A DNA stretch of 64,000 nt from Lacisediminihabitans sp046156175 (GTDB lineage Bacteria; Actinomycetota; Actinomycetes; Actinomycetales; Microbacteriaceae), in the NCBI RefSeq assembly GCF_046156175.1, contig NZ_JAYLVL010000005.1, positions 143,626 through 207,625 of the forward strand, read 5' to 3'. The position numbers and the translations under genes are program-made. Below are positions 8,837 to 15,986 of the stretch, piece by piece (position 1 is the stretch's first letter; each line of letters starts with the position of its first letter). Under the pieces are notes generated by a model that was not told where the DNA came from, did no database searches, and saw only the letters and a program-made list of their open reading frames with translations.

Positions 8837-9246
8837 TGTTTCCCGCCGGGGGTCTCGATGATGACCGTCGTGGCCTTCACGACCGCAATGGCGACGGATC
8901 CCGGCTCGAGCCCCAGGTCCCGTACGGCCTCGCTGCTCATGAGGGAGACGACGCAGTGCGGCCCGCACTGCAGCTCGACCTGGGCCATGACGGTGTCCAT
9001 CACGATGTTCGTGACCAGGCCGACGAAGCTGTTGCGGGCCGACCGCGAGACGCCGGAGGGGTCATCCGGCAGCACCGCGTGGTCCCGCGCCAGCGTCGCG
9101 AGGGCGAGGCCATCGACGACGGCACGCCCCGACTCGTCCTTTTCGGCGATCAGGGTGCCGTTGTCGACCCAGCGGCGCACCGTGTCGTCGCTCACTCCCA
9201 GGTAGAGGGCGGCATCTTTTATCCGTATCTGCGGCATGGATACCAT
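8833..9246 (-). CDS. TOBE-domain molybdate-responsive protein with excisionase-like HTH
   Basis: A 137-residue protein in two parts: an N-terminal MerR/excisionase-like helix-turn-helix (IRIKDAALYLGVSDDTVRRW) and a C-terminal molybdopterin-binding-like (Mop/TOBE) domain (SARNSFVGLVTNIV ... LGLEPGSVAIAVVKATTVII). Such proteins are common first genes of mod operons in actinobacteria and are thought to sense molybdate and control the operon; this is inference here. It overlaps modA by 4 bp. Two ATGs compete as start: 9246 with GGAAG just upstream, and 9237 (MPQIRI), which fits homologue N termini. A 7-bp inverted repeat lies at 9250-9269, immediately upstream. Confidence 0.85.
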   Translation of the reverse strand: MVSMPQIRIKDAALYLGVSDDTVRRWVDNGTLIAEKDESGRAVVDGLALATLARDHAVLPDDPSGVSRSARNSFVGLVTNIVMDTVMAQVELQCGPHCVVSLMSSEAVRDLGLEPGSVAIAVVKATTVIIETPGGKQ

Positions 9247-9249
9247 ATT

Positions 9250-9269
9250 ACTTCCGTTTTCACGGAAGT
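9250..9269. promoter_or_regulatory. Inverted repeat in divergent promoter region, candidate operator
   Basis: ACTTCCG (9250-9256), a 6-bp spacer and CGGAAGT (9263-9269) form a perfect 7-bp dyad. It lies 3 bp upstream of the TOBE/HTH start and 24 bp before the start of the divergent acetyltransferase gene. The position suits autoregulation of the mod operon by the TOBE/HTH protein. It does not resemble the E. coli ModE box. The right arm also contains the GGAAGT that may serve as ribosome-binding site, so an occluding hairpin is an alternative. Confidence 0.5.
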
Positions 9270-9292
9270 CAGGGCCCGTCTACGCTAGGCCT

Positions 9293-9901
9293 ATGGAGCA
9301 GAGCGGCGAACCCCCGACAGCCCGGATCGCCACGGCGGCAGACCTCGACGGCATGGTGCGCACGCTCACCTCCGCCTTCCTCGGCGATCCGCTCTGGGGA
9401 CCCTCCTTTCCGGATGACGTGCGCCGGGTGGAGCAGATGTCGGCCTTCTGGCGGCTCTTCACCACCTCGGCGCTGCGCTACCCCTGGAGCTTCGTCACCG
9501 AGGAGTGTGCATCCCTGTCGATCTGGCTGCCACCGGGCGGCGAGGACCTCACGGATGACGAGGCGCGCGGGTACGACGCCTTCCTCGTCGACCTGGTCGG
9601 CGCCGAGGCCGCCCGCCGGATCGGGGTCGTCTCCGCCCAGTTCGAGGAGCTGCGCCCGACGGAACCGCACTACTACCTCAACTTCCTCGCCACCCACGAC
9701 GAACACCGCGGGCACGGCCTCGGCATGACCCTCCTGCGGGAGAACCTTCACCGCGTCGACGCCCTCGGGGCCGCTGCCTACCTCGAATCGACGAACCCGG
9801 CGAACAACACCCGTTACCAGGGCGTCGGATTCGAGCCGAGGGGCGCGTTCACTACGGCGACGGGGCACGTCGTCACCACGATGTGGCGGCCGGCGCGCTA
9901 G
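9293..9901 (+). CDS. GNAT-family N-acetyltransferase
   Basis: A 202-residue acetyltransferase. The acetyl-CoA pyrophosphate loop appears as HRGHGLGMTLLREN in the second half, after the strand YYLNFLATHDEHRG, and NPANNTRYQGVGFEPRG near the end is the usual motif B region of the GCN5 fold. The substrate is not predictable. The ATG at 9293 (MEQSGEPP) is preferred because the longer frame from 9236 would overlap the regulator gene and the dyad. It is divergent from the mod operon and not obviously linked to molybdenum metabolism. Confidence 0.8.
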   Translation: MEQSGEPPTARIATAADLDGMVRTLTSAFLGDPLWGPSFPDDVRRVEQMSAFWRLFTTSALRYPWSFVTEECASLSIWLPPGGEDLTDDEARGYDAFLVDLVGAEAARRIGVVSAQFEELRPTEPHYYLNFLATHDEHRGHGLGMTLLRENLHRVDALGAAAYLESTNPANNTRYQGVGFEPRGAFTTATGHVVTTMWRPAR

Positions 9902-9913
9902 ACCGCGACCGCT

Positions 9914-9971
9914 CCCACCCGTCACAATCCAGTCGGGAAGCTCTCCCTGCCGACACGATGCGACGGGTGGG
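9914..9971. repeat. Intergenic palindrome with 10-bp arms
   Basis: CCCACCCGTC (9914-9923) and GACGGGTGGG (9962-9971) are perfectly complementary around a 38-bp centre. It follows the acetyltransferase stop by 12 bp and could act as its terminator, although no T-run follows. Arms and internal CACAA resemble the repeated units at 2731-3291, so it may be a solitary copy of that element. Confidence 0.55.
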
Positions 9972-10043
9972 CGGAGCAGACCGCTCGAGTCTCCCGCTCG
10001 TCGACCTGCGCCCCCGCCCGATCACACCTGCGAGAATCGAAGG

Positions 10044-11120
10044 ATGCAGGCATCCCCGGGCGCGAGATATTCCCGCCAGCTCGCCCTCCCCGGCTTCGGG
10101 CCAGAGGCTCAGCAGCGACTGGCGGATGCCCGCGTGCTCGTGATCGGCGCCGGCGGGCTCGGCAGCAGCGTGATTCCGGCTCTTGCCGCGGCGGGTGTCG
10201 GCACGATCGGCATCATCGACGACGACACCGTGGAGCTCAGCAACCTGCATCGCCAGCTCGCTCACGGCCTCGCGGATGTCGGTCGCGCGAAGGCGCTCTC
10301 CGCCGCGGAAACGGTGGCCGCCATCGACCCGGCGGTCACGGTGAACGCGGTCGAGGCCCGCCTCACCGCGGACAACGCTCTCGAGCTCTTCGCCGACTAC
10401 GACCTCGTGGTCGACGGCAGCGACAACTTCCCCACCCGGTACCTCGCCAATGACGCCGCGGCGCTCACCGACATCCCTCTGGTCTGGGGCGCGGTCTCCC
10501 AGTTCGCCGGTCAGGCCGGCGTCGCGTGGGCATCGCGGGGTCCGCAGTACCGCGACCTGTTCCCGGCTCCCCCGCCCCCCGGATCCGTGCTCTCCTGCGA
10601 AGCCGGTGGGGTGCTCCCGACAGTGGTGGCCGTGATCGGATCGATCATGGCCGGCGAGGCGCTGAAACTCATCACCGGCGTCGGCAGACCTCTCATCGGG
10701 CGCGTCACCACCTTCGACGCCCTCACCGGTGGATTCCGCGAGCTCGCCTATGCCCCGGATCCGGATGCCGCCCCCATCACCGCCCTCGTCGACTACGAGC
10801 TGTTCTGCGGCATCCGCGACACCATCGACGTCGACGAGCTCGCGGCCTCTCTCGACGGAGTGACGCTCATCGATGTGCGCGAGCCCTGGGAGGCGGAGAT
10901 CGCCAGCCTTCCCGGGTCGACGCTCCTGCCCCTCGGTTCGATCGGCTCGAGGCTCGGGGAGATAGACCGCTCGAAACCGGTGGTCGTCTATTGCCACTCG
11001 GGCATCCGCTCGGCGAGCGCCGTCGCGATGCTCGGCGAGCGCGACATCCCGGCCCGCAGCCTCGTCGGCGGAATCGACGCCTGGTCGCGCCGCATCGACC
11101 CCAGCGTCGCGAGGTACTGA
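10044..11120 (+). CDS. moeB: MoeB/ThiF-type adenylyltransferase with rhodanese domain
   Basis: A 358-residue E1-like enzyme. The nucleotide-binding motif GAGGLGSS (35-42) and DDDTVELSNLHRQ define the ThiF/MoeB fold; Cys185 in SCEAGG sits in the catalytic crossover region. Residues ~260-355 are a rhodanese with active Cys317 in VVVYCHSGIRS. It should adenylate the C-terminal GG of MoaD so that sulfur can be loaded, with the rhodanese as sulfur donor. The zinc-binding CxxC pairs of MoeB are absent: the first would fall at PQYRDLF, and none follows FRELAYAPDP. The stop overlaps the moeA start (TGATG). Confidence 0.88.
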   Translation: MQASPGARYSRQLALPGFGPEAQQRLADARVLVIGAGGLGSSVIPALAAAGVGTIGIIDDDTVELSNLHRQLAHGLADVGRAKALSAAETVAAIDPAVTVNAVEARLTADNALELFADYDLVVDGSDNFPTRYLANDAAALTDIPLVWGAVSQFAGQAGVAWASRGPQYRDLFPAPPPPGSVLSCEAGGVLPTVVAVIGSIMAGEALKLITGVGRPLIGRVTTFDALTGGFRELAYAPDPDAAPITALVDYELFCGIRDTIDVDELAASLDGVTLIDVREPWEAEIASLPGSTLLPLGSIGSRLGEIDRSKPVVVYCHSGIRSASAVAMLGERDIPARSLVGGIDAWSRRIDPSVARY

Positions 11121-12310
11121 TGGCTCACCGCTCGGTCGAGGAGCACGTCGCTCATATTCGCAGCCTCGTCGTGCCGGCCATTCCCACCGGTTCCGAGACC
11201 GTCCAGCTCGGCGCCGCCCTCGGGCGCGTGACCGCCGCGGCCATCCTCTCGCCGGTGGATCTGCCCCTCTTCCGCAATTCGCAGATGGACGGCTTCGCGG
11301 TCGTCGCGGCAGAATTGCACAGCCTTCCGGTGACCCTCCCCGTCGTCGGTGAGATCCCGGCGCGCCGCGGGACTCCGCCGACACTGGCCGCGGGCACTGC
11401 AGTGCGCATCATGACCGGTGCCGTCGTGCCGGAGGGAGCGGATGCCGTGGTGCCGGTCGAAGACACGACCGCGACCGCCGACTCGGTGACGATCGCCCGC
11501 GCACGCGTCGCGGGCGAGTTCGTGCGCGACCGCGGAAGCGACCTCCGGGCGGGTGATCCCCTGCTGCCCGCGGGCCTGCGGCTGGCCTCGCGTCACCTTG
11601 CAGCCCTGGCGGCCGCCGGTATTGACAAGGTAGAGGTGCGACGGAGGGCGCGCGTAGTCGTGATCAGCACCGGTGCGGAGCTGACCGAGACGGGAAAGCG
11701 GGCGGGTCCGGGCGAGATCTACGACTCCAACGGCACTGCGCTCACCGCGGCGGTCACGGCCTGCGGTGCCGAGGTCACCTTCGCGATCGTGTCATCCAAC
11801 GACGAGCTCTCCCAACTGCGCGGTGCCATGCTGATGGGAGTCGCCAACGCCGACATCATCCTCACCTCCGGCGGCATCTCGATGGGTGAGCACGAGGTCG
11901 TTCGCGACTTTCTGAGCACCATCGGCGGTGAGGTCGGACACATCGCCATGCAGCCCGGCGGGCCGCAGGCGACCGGGGTCTTCAGCGGTGTTCCCGTGAT
12001 CAGCTTTCCCGGTAACCCGGTGAGCACGCAGATCTCCTTCGAGGTCTTCGTCGCGCCGATCCTGCGCGAGGCGGCGGGCCTGCCCGCGGCCCATCGCCAG
12101 CGGCGCACCCTCTCCGCCGATGTGCGCTCGGCACCCGGCAAACGGCAGTTCCTGCGCGGCCGGGCACTGCCCGATGGCCGCGTCGAAGTCGTGGGCGGGC
12201 CGAGCTCGCACCTGGTGGCCGGGCTCGCGGCATCCGACCTGCTTATCGACATCCCCGAAGACACCATCGAACTGAAAGAGGGCGACCCCGTGGAAACGAT
12301 CGACCTGTGA
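11120..12310 (+). CDS. moeA: Molybdopterin molybdotransferase MoeA
   Basis: A 396-residue MoeA that inserts molybdenum into adenylated molybdopterin. Blocks include FRNSQMDGFAV, RIMTGAVVPEGADAVVPVE, the domain 3 MPT-binding segment (IILTSGGISMGEHE, QPGGPQATGVF, SFPGNPVS) and a C-terminal domain IV. The start at 11120 gives MAHRSVEEH and overlaps the moeB stop by one base, a coupling junction; longer in-frame readings run through moeB in another frame and are rejected. The end overlaps moaCB as GTGA. Confidence 0.94.
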   Translation: MAHRSVEEHVAHIRSLVVPAIPTGSETVQLGAALGRVTAAAILSPVDLPLFRNSQMDGFAVVAAELHSLPVTLPVVGEIPARRGTPPTLAAGTAVRIMTGAVVPEGADAVVPVEDTTATADSVTIARARVAGEFVRDRGSDLRAGDPLLPAGLRLASRHLAALAAAGIDKVEVRRRARVVVISTGAELTETGKRAGPGEIYDSNGTALTAAVTACGAEVTFAIVSSNDELSQLRGAMLMGVANADIILTSGGISMGEHEVVRDFLSTIGGEVGHIAMQPGGPQATGVFSGVPVISFPGNPVSTQISFEVFVAPILREAAGLPAAHRQRRTLSADVRSAPGKRQFLRGRALPDGRVEVVGGPSSHLVAGLAASDLLIDIPEDTIELKEGDPVETIDL

Positions 12311-13275
12311 GCAATCTGAGCCATCTCGACGAAGACGGACGCGCCCGCATGGTGGATGTCGGCGACAAGGCGATCACGGCCCGCACCGCCACCGCCACCG
12401 GGCGGCTCGTGACCACCCCGGATGTCGTGGCCCTCGTGCGCGCCGATGACCTGCCGAAGGCCGATGTGCTCGCCACCGCTCGCATCGCCGGAATCTCCGG
12501 CGCAAAGAAGACGAGCGAGCTCATCCCGCTCTGCCACCAGGTGCCGCTCTCGTCGGTCAGCATCGACTTCCAGTTCACGGATGACGCGATCCTGGTGTCG
12601 GCGACGGCCAAGACCGTCGGCCGGACCGGGGTAGAGATGGAAGCCCTCACCGCGGTGGCGATCGCCGGCCTCACGCTGCACGACATGGTGAAGGCTGTGG
12701 ATCCGGCGGCGGTGCTCGGCGAGATTCGGCTCGAATCGAAGACCGGCGGCAAGCGCGGGCATTGGACCCGGCACGGGGTCATCCCACCCGAAGCCGTTCG
12801 ATCCGGCAGTGCGGCAGTCGTCGTGGCCTCCACCGCCGGAGCCGCCGGAACGCGGGAAGACACGACCGGGCCGGTCATCTCCACCTGGCTCGCCGAGCAC
12901 GGTTTCGCGGTCGACGCGGTCACGGTCGTGGCCGACGCCGATATCGCCTCCGAGTTGTCGCGGGTGGTGGCATCCGCCCCCGCCGTGATCATCACGACGG
13001 GCGGCACAGGCCTCAGCCCCACCGACCGCACCCCCGAGGCCACCATCGCCCTGCTCGATCGCGAACTGCCCGGCGTGGCCGAGGCGATCCGCGCCCGCGG
13101 GCTCGCTGCGACACCGACCGCGGCCCTCAGCCGCGCCGTCGCCGGCACGGCCAACGGCACCGTTATCGTGAACCTTCCGGGATCCACTGGCGGCGTGCGC
13201 GACGGCCTCGCGGTTCTCGACGGGCTGCTGGAACACCTCGTGGCGCAGATCGCCGGCGGTGGCGCCCATGAGTGA
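12307..13275 (+). CDS. moaCB: Bifunctional MoaC-MoaB fusion
   Basis: A 322-residue fusion. Residues ~1-155 are MoaC, the cyclic pyranopterin monophosphate synthase accessory protein (MVDVGDKAITARTA, LIPLCHQVPLSSV, EMEALTAVAIAGLTLHDM, KTGGKRG). Residues ~163-320 are MoaB/MogA, which adenylates molybdopterin (ITTGGTGLSPTDRTPE, NLPGSTGGVRDGL). Joining an early and a late step of the pathway in one chain is known in several actinobacteria. The GTG start at 12307 overlaps the moeA stop, and the 3' end overlaps moaE by 8 bp. Confidence 0.93.
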   Translation: MSNLSHLDEDGRARMVDVGDKAITARTATATGRLVTTPDVVALVRADDLPKADVLATARIAGISGAKKTSELIPLCHQVPLSSVSIDFQFTDDAILVSATAKTVGRTGVEMEALTAVAIAGLTLHDMVKAVDPAAVLGEIRLESKTGGKRGHWTRHGVIPPEAVRSGSAAVVVASTAGAAGTREDTTGPVISTWLAEHGFAVDAVTVVADADIASELSRVVASAPAVIITTGGTGLSPTDRTPEATIALLDRELPGVAEAIRARGLAATPTAALSRAVAGTANGTVIVNLPGSTGGVRDGLAVLDGLLEHLVAQIAGGGAHE

Positions 13276-13684
13276 CGCCGTGCGTGCCCTCATCTCCGCC
13301 GAGCCCATCGACGCCACGGCCATCGAGGACTTCGTGATGGATGCGCAGCAGGGCGCTCTCGTGACCTTCCGCGGGGTCGTGCGCAACCACGATCACGGGC
13401 TCGCGGTCACGTCGCTCGAGTACTCCGCCCATCCGGATGCCGCCCGGTTCTTGACCGAGTGCTGCGAGACGATCGCCGCCGAGACCGGCCTCCGCGTGGC
13501 CGCCGCCCACCGCGTCGGCCCACTCGTCGTCGGTGATATCGCCCTCGTCGCCGCGGTGGCCGCCGCTCACCGCGGCGAGGCCTTCGCCGCCTGCGAGCGA
13601 CTGGTCGACCTCATCAAGCTGACGGTGCCGATCTGGAAGCGCCAGCACCTCGCCGACGGCGCCACCGAGTGGGTCGGGCTGTAG
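13268..13684 (+). CDS. moaE: Molybdopterin synthase catalytic subunit MoaE
   Basis: A 138-residue large subunit of MPT synthase, which with thiocarboxylated MoaD inserts the dithiolene sulfurs. It shows GALVTFRGVVRNHDHG, LEYSAHPDAA, AAHRVGPLVVGDIALVAAVAAAHR and the catalytic-lysine end region VPIWKRQHLADGATEWVG. The ATG at 13268 (MSDAV) is chosen over an upstream GTG at 13259 because homologues begin here. Its partner moaD is not adjacent; it lies about 4.4 kb away on the other strand. Confidence 0.93.
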   Translation: MSDAVRALISAEPIDATAIEDFVMDAQQGALVTFRGVVRNHDHGLAVTSLEYSAHPDAARFLTECCETIAAETGLRVAAAHRVGPLVVGDIALVAAVAAAHRGEAFAACERLVDLIKLTVPIWKRQHLADGATEWVGL

Positions 13685-13699
13685 CGCCGTCGAATTACT

Positions 13700-13715
13700 T
13701 ACTTGACGTCAAGTA
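13700..13715. promoter_or_regulatory. 16-bp perfect palindrome, candidate operator
   Basis: TACTTGACGTCAAGTA is its own reverse complement with no loop, so it fits a dimeric repressor site better than a terminator hairpin. It lies 15 bp after the moaE stop and about 90 bp before the phosphoesterase start. The protein that would bind it is unknown. Confidence 0.45.
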
Positions 13716-13736
13716 GTTACCTGACGTTCATCTTCG
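13715..13736 (+). promoter_or_regulatory. Possible PHO box upstream of phosphoesterase
   Basis: AGTTACCTGAC followed by GTTCATCTTCG resembles the two 11-nt direct repeats of the Streptomyces PhoP box; the second unit fits the consensus at 10 of 11 positions, while the first would need a one-base deletion. Phosphatase genes follow. The match is weaker than that at 15895-15916. Confidence 0.35.
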
Positions 13737-13805
13737 CGCACTTCACCACGACCTCGCGCGGGGCCACCATGGAATCACGATTCCGGCCAGTGGAGGCGCT
13801 TCAGA

Positions 13806-15296
13806 ATGACACTCACTCGAACCAAGAAGACGATCATCGCGAGCATCGCGGCGCTCGCCACCATGGCCGGCGTCGGCTTCGCCGCGGGCCCCGGATTCGC
13901 GTCCGGTTCTGACGACAATCACCGGAGCGAGTTCCACGCTCCCAAGGTGGGCCACGTGTGGACCATCATGCTCGAGAACAAGTCCTATGAGGCCACCTTC
14001 ACCGGCCTCAACCAGAACGACTACCTCTGGAAGACGCTCCCCTCCTACGGCGAGCTTCTCACCCAGTACTACGGCACCGGCCACTACTCGCTCGACAACT
14101 ACATCAGCGCCGTCTCCGGCCAGGCACCCACTCCCGGCAACCAGGCCGATTGCCCGCAGTACACCAACGTCGCGCCGGGACTGCCGGCCCCCGATGGCCA
14201 GGTCTACGCGTCGACCGGCTGCGTCTATCCGGCATCCGTCCAGACGATCTTCAACCAGCTCGACACGAAGAAGGTCTCCTGGAAGGTCTACAACCAGGAC
14301 ATGGGCAACGATCCCACGCGCGAGAACGTCTACAGGTGCGGCATCCCCGGTGACCCCTCCGGGGCCGGTGTCGTCGACCCGGGCGGCGCCACCCCGACCG
14401 ACCAGTATGTGGCGAAACACAATCCGACCGCCTGGTTCCACTCGGTGTTCGACAACCCCGCGGACTGCGCGAACGTCGTGCCGCTCGACGGCTACGCGGC
14501 AACCGCCGGCCACGCCGCCATCCCCAGCCTCGCCGATGACCTCAAGTCGGAGAAGACCACGCCGGCCTTCTCCTGGATCACCCCGAACAACTGCTCGGAC
14601 GCCCACGATGCCACCTGCAAGGGCGACAACCTCTCCGGCGACCCGAACAATCACCAGGGTGGCCTGTACGCCGCGGACCTGTTCCTCAAGAAATGGATCC
14701 CGGCGATCATGAACTCGGCAGCCTTCCAGAAGGATGGCGAGATCCAGATCCTCTTCGATGAAGCCTTCCCGCCCTACAAGATGTACGGCAACTCGATCGC
14801 GGACCAGCAGTACGCGGCAGACAGCAAATTCGGCACCGACACCGGCACGGGCGCATCCGCCCAGGCCGAGGCCGACACCGCGCAGTCCGTGGTCGCCTGC
14901 TGTGGCGAACTCCCGGGCCCGAACACGACCCAGCCCGGCTTCCAGGCCTTCAACCAGGACACGACCCCCGGCGGTGGCGTGACCGGAGCCGTGCTCATCA
15001 GTCGCTTCATCACGCCCGGTTCGGTGAGCGCCCAGCCCTATAACCACTACAGCTGGCTGCGCACCATCGAAGACACCTTCAACATCCACCGGGGAGGAAT
15101 CGACGGTGACGGCCACCTCGCCTACGCCGGCACCGATGGACTTCGACCGTTCGGCCCGGACGTCTACAACAACGCGGCGGGGCGCGCCCTGAAGCCCGCT
15201 CCGTCCGGCAGCTCCCTCTATCCCGCGACGGCGAGTGTCAACGAGCTGCCACAGGCGAAGATCGTGAAGCAGTCCGTGCCGGTCGACGGCAAGTGA
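13806..15296 (+). CDS. Secreted phosphoesterase (PF04185, AcpA/phospholipase C-like)
   Basis: A 496-residue exported protein. The signal peptide comprises a basic start (MTLTRTKKT), a hydrophobic core and an AxA-like site near FASGS. The mature part begins with the family metal-binding segment VWTIMLENKSYEATF, continues with TQYYGTGHYSLDNYISAVSG, and has PNNCSDAHDATC and a late SRFITPGSV/YNHYSWLRTIEDTF block. PF04185 proteins are phosphomonoesterases, acid phosphatases or phospholipases C. The neighbouring alkaline phosphatase and a possible PHO box argue for phosphate scavenging. The stop overlaps the following lipoprotein start as GTGA. Confidence 0.87.
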   Translation: MTLTRTKKTIIASIAALATMAGVGFAAGPGFASGSDDNHRSEFHAPKVGHVWTIMLENKSYEATFTGLNQNDYLWKTLPSYGELLTQYYGTGHYSLDNYISAVSGQAPTPGNQADCPQYTNVAPGLPAPDGQVYASTGCVYPASVQTIFNQLDTKKVSWKVYNQDMGNDPTRENVYRCGIPGDPSGAGVVDPGGATPTDQYVAKHNPTAWFHSVFDNPADCANVVPLDGYAATAGHAAIPSLADDLKSEKTTPAFSWITPNNCSDAHDATCKGDNLSGDPNNHQGGLYAADLFLKKWIPAIMNSAAFQKDGEIQILFDEAFPPYKMYGNSIADQQYAADSKFGTDTGTGASAQAEADTAQSVVACCGELPGPNTTQPGFQAFNQDTTPGGGVTGAVLISRFITPGSVSAQPYNHYSWLRTIEDTFNIHRGGIDGDGHLAYAGTDGLRPFGPDVYNNAAGRALKPAPSGSSLYPATASVNELPQAKIVKQSVPVDGK

Positions 15297-15865
15297 GGTC
15301 GACGCTGAGGGGTCTGGCCGGTGTTGTGGTCGCGTCCGCCCTGCTGGTCGGGATGCTGAGCGGATGCACCACGGCATCCACCGCGGCATCGGTGACGGAC
15401 TCGCTCGGAGCGGTACCGATACCGACGGCTCCGGCCGTGGATCCGGTGCCGACCGCCACGATCGGCAAGCCGCAAGTGCTCGCGATGGGAGCGCCGACCC
15501 TCGTGGTCTTCGACGCCTCCACGCGCGGCACGGCAACGGCCACCGGCCCGGACCAGACGATCACCCAGCCCGGGACATCTACCCTCGTGGGTGGAGTCGC
15601 CATCAGCACGGCGGCCACGATCACCCTCACTGTGACATCGGCGAGCGGATCCATCGCGCTCTCCACCGCGGATCTCGTCTGCCGAGACGAGACCGGTGAC
15701 GTGATTCCGCTCACCGCGGTCGGTCCGGCGAGCGCGACCGCCCCCGCGGGAGGCACGGCCCAACTGGTGGTTTCGGGCACTTTCACCAGCGGTGCGGCGC
15801 AGGTGACGTGGCAGCCATCCGGGCATCCGATCGCCCTCTGGGACTTCAACATCGAACTCGACTAG
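15293..15865 (+). CDS. Small secreted lipoprotein, unknown function
   Basis: A 190-residue lipoprotein beginning at a GTG that overlaps the phosphoesterase stop by 4 bp. The signal peptide ends in the lipobox LVGMLSGC with the lipidated Cys at about residue 25, followed by a Thr/Ala-rich linker and a beta-rich domain (TLVGGVAISTAATITLTVTS). No family is recognised. Translational coupling to the phosphoesterase suggests a cell-surface partner in phosphate acquisition; that is inference. Confidence 0.7.
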   Translation: MRSTLRGLAGVVVASALLVGMLSGCTTASTAASVTDSLGAVPIPTAPAVDPVPTATIGKPQVLAMGAPTLVVFDASTRGTATATGPDQTITQPGTSTLVGGVAISTAATITLTVTSASGSIALSTADLVCRDETGDVIPLTAVGPASATAPAGGTAQLVVSGTFTSGAAQVTWQPSGHPIALWDFNIELD

Positions 15866-15894
15866 CGCCGCTCGTCCGTCGTCGTTAACCTTCC

Positions 15895-15916
15895 GGCCAT
15901 TCGGGGGTCATCCAGG
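15895..15916 (+). promoter_or_regulatory. PHO-box-like direct repeats upstream of alkaline phosphatase
   Basis: Two abutting 11-mers, GGCCATTCGGG and GGTCATCCAGG, match the Streptomyces PhoP direct-repeat consensus (G, G/T, TCA, three pyrimidines, purine, G/C, G) at 10 and 11 of 11 positions. A third weaker unit GTTAACCTTCC (15884-15894) precedes in the same 11-nt phase. The site is about 70 bp before the alkaline phosphatase start, a normal promoter position. Phosphate regulation is therefore likely but untested. Confidence 0.55.
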
Positions 15917-15986
15917 TCTTCTACTGTGCAGTCGTGGCGGCGCACTCCTGCGCCGTCGCACTCCAGCAGACCTCAGGAGAATACTC

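Noticed and set aside
11719..13386. 555-codon open frame on the minus strand
   Set aside because: It lies opposite moeA, moaCB and moaE, which have clear homology; the frame is a high-GC shadow.
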